A DNA stretch of 64,000 bases from Burhinus oedicnemus (lineage: Eukaryota > Chordata > Aves > Charadriiformes > Burhinidae). This document shows positions 12,101-25,313 of this stretch, one piece after another. The notes below the pieces were generated by a model that ran no database searches, had not been told where the DNA came from, and saw only the letters and a program-made list of their open reading frames with translations. The translations under genes and the position numbers were made by a program. The stretch spans positions 135,503-199,502 of the forward strand of contig VFFE01007917.1 of the NCBI GenBank assembly GCA_008921705.1, given 5' to 3'. Each line of letters begins with the position of its first letter. The stretch's first letter is position 1.

Positions 12101-15100
12101 CTCAGAACTCCTTAATACTTCTCAAAGCCTCTTCAGGACTAAAAAAGTAAGCTTTGGGAAGTATTTTTTCCTCCGCAATACAGTTAGCATTTCTGCCCAC
12201 TTCAGTCTCCTCCCCGACTTACTCAGTTTTAGGAAATGTCAAACTCCTTTTAGAGGACAGGACAACAGATTTTATTTGACCTATGAACTTAAATAAGGAA
12301 ATGCAGAACAGCTCAGGAAGCTTCCCTGGGTGCTTCTTAAATTTTCTAATTACTGCTTAGCCCATACAAACCTTGCAGCTAGAGTACAAATATTTTGAGG
12401 GTTAAAAGCCAATAGTGAGAGATTAACTGCCTCTGCTTGGAACAAGTGTGTTATTAAATATGGTTCAGATCTTGCTGATTTAATAATGCAGTTAATGTCA
12501 TCCATAAAGATGATCCCCACTTCAGTTCTGCAAGAAAAACTCTCTAGGAGTTCTCTCACTTCACTGTTGAATGCTGTGAGGAGGTGGGGATGGAGGTTTA
12601 CAGAGAGGAGGAGGAGGAGTGGAAGTTTGCAGGGCCCAGCTGGCAGTTGGGGCTCTACCAGCTGCCACCGCACGATGCTGATCCCAAGGAAAAGCTCGAA
12701 GGGAAGCTCTGGGCACCAACCGGAATAATGCGTGTATGAGTCCAGCAAGAAGAGGGACAGGGTGACACTGGCAGTTTCTTTGGCCAGCGCATGACCCTGT
12801 CCTCCCAAGGCAGTTGGAGCGCTGGCGTACATGGCAGAGCTGACATGTCTTTGCCACGTGTAAGGGCTGCACCCCTGCGCGGATGTGGCAAAGGCAGAGC
12901 CTCTGCAGGGAGAGGCAGTGGGTGCTGAAGACCTGGCCTCGTGCTGTGCGTGTTTTCCAGGCTTTACTCTGGACTACCTCTGGTCTGCTCCTGCAGCTTA
13001 AGCTCACCTTGGTGATAGGAGCAGACCAGCCAGTTTAGTTTCACCCCAGAGCAATCCGGGCTGGGTGCCTTGAGGCTGCTCTGCAATCCGAATCGAAGTG
13101 CAGGAGTTGGGGACAACCAGAGGGTTTGCTTCAAAAGTCGGGGCAAGAGAGGTGGTTGCTCCATTAATACCTTTTGGCATTGCTGCTCTGTCTCCTCTGG
13201 GTTTTTTAGCCTTATGTGCTGAGATTCCCCGCTCTTCAAGCTGCCTCTGTGTGCTACTGTTTTTCTAAATTGCCAGTGGAGAAAAGATGCTTGCATTGGT
13301 TTAATCCAAGCCTGTGGAGGATGAAGCAAACCTCTCGTGCTCACAGTACAAAGGACTACATTTCACAAAATCTCGTGGCTTAGTTTTTAATGTTCTTCTG
13401 TCAACCCTTGTGCTCCCTTGTTTCCCTTTGCTTCTTAGAAGGCACATTCACCATTTAGACAATACCACAATGCACTTGCTAAAGGAGTCCCAAATGTGAA
13501 GCTGGTCCAGCAGGTCAAAGGCTGATATCAGGCAATCACTGATCTTACTAGCACTAACATGAAAAAAACAAGGTAAATTCATATTCCCGATCACGTTTGC
13601 TCTTTAAGTATCTGATCTATGGGTGTAGGTGTGGGAGAGATGCAGAGAACATCGCTATGAGTCAGTAGGAACTTTTTTTGTACAGATTAAGAATGAAGAT
13701 AATGATACTTGTTAAAAGAAAATGGTGAACTTTTTGTTGCTGTTGCTCTATAGATTTCACATTATCATGGGTCTCTGCAAAGTTTACTCCCCAATGTGGT
13801 GATGTGATGTGCTTTGGATGCCCTTTTCGCTCTATGCACTTCACTCTGTGTATGTGCTTCTCCCCCTTCTCCTGGTGGTTTGAGGATGTCTCCTCCAGCA
13901 AGCTGCCTTGCCAGCTGACCACCACCAGCCAGGACCAGAGCGGTGTTTAGGTCAAATGGAAGTTTACTTCTGCTGTTATCATACTTGCCAGAGCTGTTTA
14001 AATATTTTATTCTAGCAGCTTTACTATTAGAAACAGCATGCTCTGCTGGTGGTGTTTTGGGACCCAGGAAATTAGAACTTGACTGACTTCAGTGTGTTAC
14101 CTGCAACCACCTCCTCTTGCTCCCACCGTTCAGCTCTTGGCTAAGGGGGGACACTTGCAACCGTACCTGAGTTTTCCGCTGAGAGTTGGATCACAGAGAA
14201 TATTCCCTTTTCTGTCTTGCAACGTCTCAATAAATTGTCTTCCTGATTTTTATTTCTAAAACATTATTTATGCATGTGTAAGAAATAATAAAAATACTGA
14301 CACTGCTCAGGTGCACTTCGTGTGTAAGGAAATGTAATATTGTTTAATGTGGTTATTTAAAAACCAAATTCATGTTCATATAGCGCCATCTATCACCAAG
14401 CCTTTGTAGCTGCACATGACAATGGTGCATTTTATTTTTAGAGAAGTAACAAATCTTGGCAGCACTTAAAAATTACTTCTTTAAGGGAAGAAAAAAAAAG
14501 GAAAAGGTTTCATAGCTCTTATTGTGCAGGATGTTTGGCAATACTGCATCCATCTGCGTACACAGCAAGTCAGTGAGTTTGGTGAAGTTTATCTGTGAAT
14601 GGACGTGGAGACCAGACTCACTATGGGCTATGGGGGCTCAGCAAAGAAATCAGAGACTTATTTTGACTTGTCAGGGAGTGAGAACTCTCCACCTTTCCTT
14701 ACCAATCTAAGGTTAGAGGTAGATGGAGATGGAAAACACAGCTGTGCTCCTGACTTCAGTATAGTGCCATTGACCCTGTATCCACAGAATAAAAAAGAAG
14801 ACACTTCGGTGTGACTGCAACAAAGAGTTTCCTGCTCCCTGTACCTTTTTGACCTGCATGTTCAGTCCCAGCCTCAGGTTTGTTCTTATTTTTCCAATTT
14901 TTTATCCCAGTTGACTGCTGGGCTCTGAGCACGTCTGGTATTTCCGGGGAGGTGGCCTTGTGTGCGAGCACAGTGTGCATGGTTCACAGCACAGCACTTG
15001 CCTGCTAGGGATGTGCCTCCTGTGTTGCAGGTGGCTCAGACTAATTCCCGATGACTTTCCTGAGGCATTTTCCAAGCAGCTACCTGGGAGGCTTGTACTC

Positions 15101-17172
15101 TGCCAGGTGTTCATCATTGCATGCTTAATAAATGACTGACACGGAGAAGTCATGGGTGATGTATTAACTCTCTGGTGTTAATAATTTGGTGAATACAACT
15201 ACCAGTGCCAAATATTTATATCCCACGATGCTACTGTTGGAACATTTTGAGCAAATCCTCTGCAATATAAGAATGTATTATGCTTTTTTCCAAAGTCTTC
15301 AAATAAAGTTTGCCTACTTCATCATTATATGCCAGAAGCCATGTGAAATCGCAGTTGGACTGGCTCGAACGCAAAACTGAATCAAAACTGGTGATTTTAC
15401 TTTTTTATTTTCCACAAACTTAGAGGCAAAGAATTAGATGAATCTAAGCAAAATGAAACAGTGGGCTGAAACCCCCATTCACAATAAGAAAGGTAAAAGG
15501 TGGTTTGCAGAAACTGCTCGAGGGTGACCCCATATTGAGATCACAATTTCAGTCACATGTGTGTGCTTGCAGCTTGGTGAGACCCTAGCATCACCGAGAG
15601 CATTTTCTGCTCTTCTCCTGCAGTAAAGCCCCAGGTATGTGAGAGCAGAGCAGCTCTGCTGTAGGGCAGGATGCGGGGCTTGACACAGAGCATGCCTGCA
15701 AGAACGACGCCTCGCACGTTTTCTCCTGCCAGAGACTTTCATGCTGTAAGCTTTGCCTGTGACAAAGTTAGTGAGTCTGGCCTTAAGAACTTTATTTTGA
15801 TTATTTGAGTAATCGTGGAAGGCCAGGAGAAGAAAGGGGTATTGATATTTGCTTAATAGCTATTTGCTTATCAAGACTGTGCATATTTGTGTACACGTGC
15901 ACACAGGCTGGGAAGCAGGGAGGTTTCTGAATATTCCCTGCTGTTACCTGGTGGTGGTTGTGTTGCTTAACTCATTTCCACACAGCAAAAGAAATCCAGA
16001 ACCGGGTGGAGAAGCAGCAGGGTTTTTCAGTCTTATTGCAGCATCCCCACTGGCAGATCTGGCCGCACTGAATGAAGATAGCCCCTTGCATCGTCTTTGG
16101 AGCTAATTCCCTTTGCTAGAGTGCTTGGGGAAGTGCAAGAGGACGCGTGAGCTGCCTGATGCAGCACTTCCACGGAGCCAGCTCCAGAGGCAGGGAACCT
16201 GCCTCAGAGGGATCTCTCCCTAACTGCATTGTTCTGCTGCACAAAGCCAAGCTGCTTCTTTCCTCCCCTTCCTTCTCGCCCTTTCCCCCAGTTCAGTGGA
16301 GAACCATCCCCTTGCAGTTAGGAGATGGACAGCCTGGGGCAGAGCTGCCTGCTTTGCCTTCGCAGGTCATAGAGGTACCCAAATTGCTGGGAGCAGCCCT
16401 CTCCAGCAGAGGCAAAGCCTGTCCCAGGTGTCGGCAGGGAAGGGTCACGCTGTGAGAGAAGGCAGCAAAGCTTTTAAAACCCATCTGTATGAGGCAGGTG
16501 CTAAATATGTCACACATCTCCCGGCCGAGCAATGCTTTTAAACACATGCTGACTTTAAGCAGGTTAATGACACGCTCCCTGATGTGCATGGCAGAGTAGA
16601 AATGCGCTTCCTTGCATAAATACTGTTAAGTCTGCCCTTGAGTGCTTCTCTCAGCGAGTCCTTTATATATTACTGGAAGGCCCACAGGTAGAGTGATGTC
16701 ATTGGCAAACAAGAACGAGAACTAAAATATGGCTTATAAACCATTAATAATGACAGTTATCCCCGGCAGTGAATAAATAATGTGGACTTTACTACCATGG
16801 GATCCCTTTTCTCCCGTCCAGACGACTGCACTATTAAATGCAACAAGGAATATTTAGCTTTGCTGGTGAGGGATGGTCCTGAGAGATCTGGCCAGCGGCT
16901 CTTGCAGTGATTTGGGCACTAGCTGCAGTTCGGTGCATCGGCAGAGGCCAGCATGGACCTCTGTGCTGCCCAGCCGCCGGCTTGCAGCCACTCACCAATT
17001 TCAGTCTCCCTTCCCAGAGCGGTAGAGGAGGCTGTGATTTCTTTATCTCTGGAAAAGGGCTTTTGAACATGTGAGAACAGAATTATTATCCAGGCATCTA
17101 TAGTTTAAAAGAAAAAAATAAAGCCCCATGTCACCAAAAAAGTGTACTGTTCTGGGTTTAGTGAAGACACCT

Positions 17173-17184
17173 CCCCCCCCCCCC
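17173..17184. repeat. C12 homopolymer
   Basis: A run of twelve cytosines is followed by AAAAG. Polymorphism and sequencing error are likely here. Confidence 0.9.
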
Positions 17185-17552
17185 AAAAGTGGATGCTATA
17201 CAGTTTAAATTATGTATGGCCTTATTACAGAATAATCAGTGCTAAGTACATATGCATACACAGAGCACAATAAATTATGTATCTTCCCTTAATATTTCAT
17301 GAATAAGAGGCATGACACGTATTGATTTCATTTAAACCTGAGTTCAAGAGAGCATTTGAACATATTTCTATTTTTAAACCCATGAATCATCGTAACGGGA
17401 CTGTTCAGATGCTTTCAGTTAGATATATACTTAACAACCTTGCTGAATTTGAGCCATAATGATAATCAGATTAATATTTTGAACTTGTGCCTAAGGAAGC
17501 CAATGAGAGCCATTTAATCAATTTTACTAGGCTCTTGTAGTAGGATACATTT

Positions 17553-17600
17553 TTTAATATATGTATATAATATATGTATGTGCATATATATATATATAAT
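17553..17600. repeat. TA-rich microsatellite
   Basis: An interrupted (TA)n / ATGTATATA tract ends in an almost pure TA run. This is a simple-sequence repeat. Confidence 0.85.
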
Positions 17601-19030
17601 GAAGGAAAATTCAAGGTAGAGGTCCACTGAGAAATCAGAGTCTGTCTGAGCCTGGAGTCACCTTATATCATTATGGATTTCAGTAGCAATCTGAGAAATG
17701 AAAGCAAGCTCTCTCAAAATACCACCAGCAGCTGATTAGTCATTCTTCTGTTGCCCAGGACACACCACACTGAAGGCTGGACACTCTCCCTGCCCTAATG
17801 ATTGAGGCAGCATCCTTTAGGTAACAGGAACTCACTTTTACCTTATGAAATTATAAGGATTTTTTTCTGTCCTGCAAGATATGGGGAAAATAAGTTTTTA
17901 TAGGACAAAACGTTCAGAAGCACTTCCATAACACAAAGACTTAAATCTCACTGACAGCCCAAAAGACTTGGGGCTCTGACCGAACAGGGGGGATGGCGTA
18001 GCCTGGACCAGCTGCTATGATTAGAATTTCCAGCTGTTTCCCTGTGCAGATGTCCAAGTTGCTGGTGAAGGCATTTAAGCACCGTAACAGTTTACATTTT
18101 GGGCATCCTTCTTATCCTGAACCTGCAGGTTTTAACTACATGCTTTGTCTTCTCTAAGACAGCTGTGGGGATACATTCACGTCTTTAATGGAGAGGTCAG
18201 AAAGGATCAAGAAGTCTGATCAAGAAAGCAGTTGCATTAAATAGGTTATTTAATTTGGCCCTAATTGTAACACTAAGGAAGCGGTACTTTCTAGAATGAA
18301 TCTGCCGTACAAACATTAGCACACACCTTTTTTTCTTGTTTTTGTAGAAAAAATTCTGGTCACAACATCTATGACTCTGCTTTGGGTCTTGCATTTCTTC
18401 GCCAGGACATATCCAAAATTTCACTCTGGAGAACGTGGCTGCAGTAATATCACCTATAGGAAAACACAAAAGAAAGCCCAGGCTGCAGAAGGCTGCCGCT
18501 CCGCACAGAGCCCTCGGCGCAGCCAAAGAGGCGTCTTGAGCCAGGTGGTCCTTGCAGGGAGGACACAGCTCTTCCTTGCGTGCTGTGCACAAACGTTCAT
18601 TACTTGGCGCAGGGAAAGACCAAACAGGGAACATACAGGCATAACCTAAAAGCCCAGTGAACCGATTTCCACTAAATAACCTTTTCCTTTCTTGCCCTTT
18701 TTTCCTCTCTCTCTCCAGGATATAGGCAAAGCTGGCGGTTTTATCTTTAATACTTGCAAACTACAGTATGGCTGTGTTTTTCTCTTTAGCTTTTCCTGTG
18801 CAAGTAATAATAATAGTTAATGTTTCCCTCTGAAAGCATCCTATGTGAACTGGTTCTTACAGAAGTAAATTAAATAGCCTGTGTTTTATCGCTTTATTGT
18901 TATTACCACTATTTATTAATAGAAAGCTGTATTGGGCTTTTGTTTATTTTTAAAACCCAGTGTTCATAGTTGAGGCTGTATGTTGGCTCATATGTTATTA
19001 TGGATGCAAATATTGAGCCATTCTGAGTAA

Positions 19031-19076
19031 AACATCACCTCTAATGGACCTTTAACATCACCTCTAATGGATCTTT
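19031..19076. repeat. 23-bp tandem duplication
   Basis: A 23-base unit beginning AACATCACCTCTAATGGA occurs at 19,031-19,053 and again at 19,054-19,076 with one difference (ACC versus ATC). High identity points to a recent slippage-type duplication. Confidence 0.9.
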
Positions 19077-20204
19077 AATATTGCTGTGCTTTTCTTCCAC
19101 AAGGTGTTTTTGCACTGAACTGAGAAAATCACTCCAGCACTTATCTACAGTGCTAAAGTTTAGGAGTTGATTGTTTTTTCTGGCTCCTGTAAGAACCAAG
19201 TTATGTTGGGGTGGTTTGTTGTGTGTTACAAAAGCGGTAATTTTCAAATTGTGGCCATCAAATTCTGAACGTCGGGTCCCAAGCCCTCTGCCTCGAAAAC
19301 TCTGCCTTTGTATTGCTCAGCTATAACTTCTGAGATCTAAAAATAATCGATCTACTGAGACTAAATGTTTTCAGTTGGATGGGTCATATTAGTGTGATTT
19401 AAAGGATGATATGGCCATGTTTAATCTATTTCCTCTTCTCTATTCTTTTTATTTCCTCAGAAAACCCAGAGAGTGCTATTTATTGTCTCATTTGGAAAGG
19501 GAAAAAAGCTAAAGCTAATTATTTTTCACTTACCTGGAAGGGTTTAGAATTTAGGGAGTTCACTGAGTTGCAAACATTTAGTAGGTCCCCATATCACACC
19601 ACAACTTTCTTTAGTTCACTTCTGTAGCTCAAAATTTTTCGGTTTAGACTTTAAGGATTTATTTCATATGTCAATAGCTGTTAAACATCCTGCAGGAGAA
19701 AATCTCAGAAGACATCTATTTGTAGATACAGTCCTTTTTACATGGGGCAAAATACAAAGGCCCTTAAGCAAAACAGTATTTAACTGTATGACCTAATGGC
19801 ATCAAAATTTAGTTATAGCTCCCTTTAATAAAATAAATTGGGAGTTTTATATGATAAATCTAAAGTTAGATCACACCACGCCTTATGGCTGTCAGTCACT
19901 TTGTGAGATGAGTCAAGAGTTTACTGCAGAAATGCCCTTCTATTTCTGCTCTGAGGTTATTAGTTGAGAAGACTTTTTTGAGAAATAGCTAAACTTGATA
20001 CATTGTTTAAATCATAATTGTTTTATGGTTTCCTTTCTACTAAAAGAATTGCCGTGGCTGTTTCAGACCAGCAGATAGGCAGTCTAATGGAAAGACCTGA
20101 ATACTTAGGGAAAGTGTATGAGAAGCAGAGAGACCTTATAGAGGTCCTGCTCGTGGCACCCCCTTGCAGAGATGTCTGGGGGTGAGATATCTGACCCCAG
20201 GCCT

Positions 20205-20335
20205 GCAGTAGCTGCCAGTGGACTGATCCCCCATGAATTTGTCTATACCTTCTTTGAACCCAGGTAGGTTTTTCACATTTATGGAGTCTTCTGTCAGTGA
20301 GTTCTGCAAATCAGCCGCATCTGTCCCCATAAAGA
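20205..20335 (-). mobile_element. Ancient CR1-type LINE relic
   Basis: The + strand carries phrases typical of old amniote CR1/L3-like 3' regions read in antisense. These are CATGAATTTGTCTATACC, TTTGAACCCAGGTAGG, and a 'cagtgagttctgcaaat' stretch matching the usual 'aatgagttccacag'. It is heavily mutated, with no frame preserved. This subfamily differs from the younger CR1 at 4.4 kb. Boundaries are soft. Confidence 0.6.
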
Positions 20336-23300
20336 TGTCTCCTGCTAGGCAGAGAATAGCCTGAGGGCAATGTCCCTGCTACAGCCTGTGTAAATCCTGA
20401 CGGAAAGCAGGGAGAGCTGCTCAGTCATTGATGGTGACGTCAGTTCCTAAATTTGGGCTTAAGATTTGAGCTTTAGGTGCCTATAATGGGAAGCTTTTGT
20501 GATTTCCACAGCAAGAATTAACTATGAATTTCATGTCTGAGAAGGTGCGAGGAACAAAAATTAGTTCTAGTGAGTCGTAAAATACGTGACCTTACAGCAT
20601 CAGGTTGGAAACCTCTCTGGTTCTGCATCTGCTACCAAGTTTCTGTGCAACCTTGACATGCCCACCCATCTCCATCTGAAAAGGAGATAGAAATGTTACT
20701 ACTGACCTAAAAATGACAGAGTTCCCAGCAGGTGGGCACAGGTTACCTGGCATACTTTGACATCTTTGTCCTCACAGCAGCTTTGGAGGACAAGACGGTG
20801 GCTTGGTGACCCTCCGTTCCAGCCTGGCATCTTAACTACCGAGCTGCTGTGTCTCTCCGGCCAGCCCTTTCCTAGAGCACGAGTGTGATGTGAGACCTTA
20901 ATTCATAAATGCCTGTAAATGTTTTAAGAAAAGCAGAGTGAAGTTGATGTTAGAAGAGAAGCTCATTAATCTGTGGGGTGGCAGCAGCTGGAATATCTCA
21001 GTGCTGCAGTTATATTTGATGGTGCATGTACTTTGCTTCAGGAATGCTGCCAAATGGCACTTTATTCCTACCTCAGAGCTCTATGCAGATGAAAAAAGTT
21101 AATTTCCATGCTCTTTTGGCCAAAAAGTGCCTGCAGGTCTTTATACAGCTTGACCAGGCTGTTACCAAGGCCTGGCTTGGAGCAAAAAGCACCGTTGGGG
21201 CTGGTGTTGTTCACTAGCAGTGTCAGGGTTTTACCAAGTGGCTCTGACAAGAGTGAAGGTAGAAGCGGTGTTTCCCCAGCCAACTTTCCCAGGACTAAAT
21301 GACAGAATTTCAGTCTGATCCCCGCCCCACGGCCCCAGGAAGGGGCAGCTTTCTCTTAAACATTTGTTTATGTTAACAGAGGGGTTTTTTTTAATTCTTC
21401 CTCATGATTCCTCTTTAGCCTCCATGTCAGGTGTGGCAGTTCTAGGACCAGCTGGGATTTGTTCAGGATTTTCTCCCATTTTCAGTGTTAGGAAAACTTT
21501 CCCATCTGTATTTCTTTAACCTTGCTGATGCTTTTGCACTTTTTTCTTTTCCCAGCAAATGGAAGGCCATGAATTCCCAGCCCTGCAGATCATTTTTCTA
21601 GGTTGGTTTCTCAGTCACAGCATGTGTAGACCTGCTGTCCTAACCTCACTTGCTGATTCTGATTTCTTTTGGGATTGATCTGAAGGCAGTAGAGGTTTTC
21701 ACAGGATGGTTAACACACCCAGCTTCAAAGTATTACCTTCCTCCTGAATTGCTTCCGCATGCACCACCTGCCACAGGACGATCCTGCCACATCCTCATCT
21801 ATGCACAGGTAGGTTTATTTTTTCCCCCTGTGTCACCAGCCTTCCCCTCTGCAGCACCCATAGTGTTTGCAGGCAGCCCCGCCTGGTTATTGCCTTGTTT
21901 CCCATCTCTTTTCAGTCTGAATTTCATTAGCCTGGTACATGCTAAAAGATGTGGTCAACAGTAAGGATAAGCTGGTGCCATTGGTCCAGAGCTGGTTGAG
22001 AGGACAGGCTTCCTGCAGGATAACTTGCCTTTGCCACATCGTTCGGGCTGCCTTGCTGAGGTTACTGTTGCTTAGCTACAAGACTTTATAATAAGAGCCC
22101 GGGGCATAGCAGAACGGGCACTGAAGCATTTCAAATATGACAAGACCCAAAGGATGCTCATCAATGTATGTGCAGGAATATTACAGGTCCTGAATGCTGA
22201 GATTTTAGTGACCATGACTATTAGCTTTTAGCTTACATGGCTCTGGTTGTCCCCAGCTCGGCTTTTGCTGGAGCTGGGTTGTTTGCAGGCTGTGTCCAGA
22301 GACACTGATTTTAAGGAATGTATGTGTTTGGGGGGAAAATATTGAATAAAGGCCTTTCCCCCTTGAAAGAGGAAAATGAGGTCAGAGAGGAGCTCCTTGG
22401 GGGTTTCTGTCAGGAAAAACTCTGATTGCCAGAGTTAAGCCCTGGTTACTGGAGTCAGGTTACGTGATGCATTGTCAATGTGAATTGCAGAACCAGCCAT
22501 ACGCGTTGTGTAAGTATTGATCTGTGTCCGCAACAGCGATGCCTTTCAGCTTTTCCCTGCCAGTTTGCATAGGTGACTTGCTTTATAGCTCTACAAACTG
22601 TGATTGCATTTTTGCAGTGTCATGAAAATGAATGCCATTGATTGCCCAGGACGCATCTTTAGTTTCCAGAGCAGCTACATGTGAAAGACAACAGTGCTGT
22701 GCTTCCAGCAACATTAATTAATAGTCTGGAGGTGAGTACTCAGCTCAACAGCTGCATTTAATAGTATTTCATGTGAATGCAGGAGAAGGTTTCTCTGAAC
22801 CTCCAGCAGAATCTGGTAGGACTCATGGTTCATCTCTGTGGCGACTGCAGCTGGGGTTTGTGTGGAAAGGTAGCCTGGGGAAAGCTTTTCTTGAGTTTCA
22901 GCTGCCTTTAGTGTGAGTCAGCAACAGGAAATTAAGAGAAGAGCCAGCAGCTTGACAGTGCTGGACGGTGCCCAGAGTGAGGCCACGAGGAGAGGCTGGA
23001 ATGGCTTCCTGCTCAGGGAGCTTCCTTGGAGTAACTGGCTGCATTGGTTCACAGCTGGAAAGCAACCAAGTCCTGACCTGCATCTCCAGCATGATGCCAG
23101 ACCAAGGGGACCTACAGGAAGGGCATAGATTGCAGTTTTGGCTTTCTGTTTATGTTCTGCATCTCCGAAGATTTCTCTTGCTGCTTGTGTTACAGATGTG
23201 AGCCCGGGAAGACACCACTGTTGACCACAGAACAGGTCGACTCTGTTTTCTCTGTTTTATGGCAGGGAAAAAAACCATGAATGAAACCTGATTGGTTAAG

Positions 23301-24656
23301 AAGAGAGCAGTTCGCTATAAAATACTGTGCATGGGATTTCTGGTTCATATAAAGTGGCACAGCCCTACTGAGAAAAGGTACACCGAGGGTGATCTCACAT
23401 TGTTGTTATTTCTTGTTGTTAACAGCTATTTAACTTAAGCATCTATGTAAGCAGTGAGGAACAACCCTCACCTGTGAAAGTGTTAGTGCTTTTTGACTCC
23501 TCAACTCAAAAGCAAGAAAAGCTCTTCATGAAACACATGGTGATGTGCCTAATCTTTGTAGAGCTCCTTCTAGAACAACAGAGCAAACCCCAAAAATTCG
23601 TGATCAAGTAGGACAGCCTTGTGTTGTTGCCTAATAAAATACTGCATTAATGTATGGGAATTCAGCTCGGGGGGATTTGTGTCATATCTATATATGTATA
23701 TGCAATTTATGGGGTTCTTCTAACACCAACAAAAAAGCCGAAGTTTGAAAATAGCCTGGATCACTGCCCAGGTTTTTACTTGATTTCCTGTGTATTCACT
23801 TGCCTTTCACTTCTAAACCTGATTAACCTCTCACTTAGCAGTGAAGTTTGCCCAGGTAAAGGGCATACATACTAGCTAAATATTAGTTTTACAATGCATA
23901 TCTATTGCTTGGTTCCAGGGTATTGCTCAAAGCAAGTTACTCTTCTGTGTTATGTTGTCTATTGATCACTTCTTTTTGCCTTTTATCCTTGTCGTCGTTC
24001 TTTTTCTTGGCTCTTGCAGAAAGTGATGCCAGGACATTAGGAAACTAAATTATTAAACCTTCCTATTGATTTTTCTTGACCATATAGCTGACGTTATCAT
24101 GTAAGGACCCTTGCCTTGAGCTATGCGGAGGAGGTTTTGATAAATGCTTGACAGCTCTCCTCACTCCTTTGCTTCATTACTGTCCCTCTCATTACTGCCC
24201 CATCATTTCCAAGAGGAGGAGATTCTGAAAACCCTTATGTGCAGTCATTTCGTTTCACTGTCAAGCTCCCTTTGCTAGCAGCCACACAAATGACGGGATT
24301 TTTCTTTCTTTTCGCTCTGGAGGTACACAAACAGATCAGCCCATTTGCTAACAGCCTCAGCGCTGACACCACGGTATCCATGGCAACACAGCAGCCTGCG
24401 CAAGCATCCACAGACACTTTGAAAATCAGAAATACCGACTGATGACAAGGAGTCTCTTGAGACAATGGATGTTTATAGGTGTCGCAACCACCTGAAATAC
24501 TTCTCTCTCCACCCATCAGCTCCTTGATTATAATGTGCTTTACATTTCTTTTGCAGGTCCTTTGTCAGAATACAAGATTCAAGGCAGAATTAATTCCTGT
24601 TTTGATTCCCCTCCACCCTCCTTCAAATCACTGGCTGAGGTACCTTATGAGAATGA
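20336..24656. other. Non-coding DNA, no gene recognised
   Basis: Complex, CpG-poor sequence with only short open frames lacking recognisable domains. I see no repeats beyond short A/T runs. Confidence 0.55.
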
Positions 24657-24661
24657 GCACC
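24657..24661. repeat. Target-site duplication, left copy (GCACC)
   Basis: GCACC directly abuts the TG end of the LTR and is repeated exactly after its CA end at 25,309-25,313. A 5-bp duplication is the size usually made by ERVL-type (class III) and some other retroviral integrases. Confidence 0.85.
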
Positions 24662-25308
24662 TGTTATGATTTGAGAAATCCACAACAATTTATTGTTGTT
24701 TAGGCAATTATTCTATCACCCGATGACCCCTCCCCACCGAGGAAGGGGGAATTGGGAAGAAAACAAGGAAACCCAGGGGTTGAAATATAAACAGATTTAA
24801 TAGAATAAGACTAAATCATTAACAGTAATAACACTAAAGAACCAATAGTGATCCCAATACCAATATAAAATATACAAGGATTATACTCAGCCAACTATAT
24901 CAGTAGGAAGCTGTGCACTCCTAGCAGTGGACACTGAATGTTGGACATTGCGAGTGCTATGGCTTCAGGAGGAAGGGAAGGCCTCAGGGGTTCGGCGCTG
25001 GGGCAAGGAGTTCTCTGGATCACCGCCATCAAGGGAGAGCTCCCCTCCTCAGCAAACTTTCTAATTCATATTGAATATGACATTCATGGTATGGCCAGCT
25101 GTTGGCCAGCTTGGGTCAAGTGCCCAGGTCTTGCTCCTCCTCATCCCTCCACCTGGCTAGCCTGAAAACACTGAGACCTTGAAACCCACACACCATAGCT
25201 GGCTATAAAGTAAATATTTTCACAAATTCAAACACTAGAGTCTTCTAAAAGCACAGTTTTCCCAAGCATTAGAAAAGAGATTAGTCCTGTGTCGCTCAAA
25301 CCAGGACA
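24662..25308 (-). mobile_element. Solo LTR of an avian endogenous retrovirus
   Basis: This 647-bp element begins TG, ends CA and is bounded by exact GCACC duplications, so both ends are defined. On the minus strand it starts TGTCCTGGTTTGAGC. It contains phrases seen in widespread bird LTRs, in + strand order: 'acccaggggttgaaatat', 'ggaagctgtgcactcct', 'gttctctggatcaccgcc' and 'gaatatgacattcatggtatgg'. No gag, pol or env sequence, primer-binding site or second LTR is present nearby. It is therefore a solo LTR, left by recombination between the two LTRs of a former provirus. The 5-bp duplication favours an ERVL-like family. It may retain retroviral promoter or polyadenylation signals, which I have not tried to define. 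Confidence 0.9.
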
Positions 25309-25313
25309 GCACC
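25309..25313. repeat. Target-site duplication, right copy (GCACC)
   Basis: Exact copy of the left GCACC, immediately outside the LTR terminus CCAGGACA. Confidence 0.85.

Larger units (their letters stand above)
9126..20204. other. Non-coding DNA, no gene recognised
   Basis: Eleven kilobases without a recognisable gene. A 160-codon open frame (12,350-12,832, minus) has no domain, motif or splice context I can support and lies in GC-richer DNA, where long chance frames are common. GA-rich sequence occurs at 12,580-12,635. Segments near 16,590-16,800 and 17,200-17,560 are AT-rich and complex, and could be conserved regulatory DNA if part of a developmental locus, but this needs alignment. The remainder is unremarkable. 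Confidence 0.55.

Noticed and set aside
12350..12832. 160-codon minus-strand frame
   Set aside because: No motif, signal peptide or splice context that I can support; other frames in the same GC-rich patch are also open.
24662..25308. A full endogenous provirus at the LTR
   Set aside because: Exact target duplications flank a single LTR directly, so the internal region is absent.
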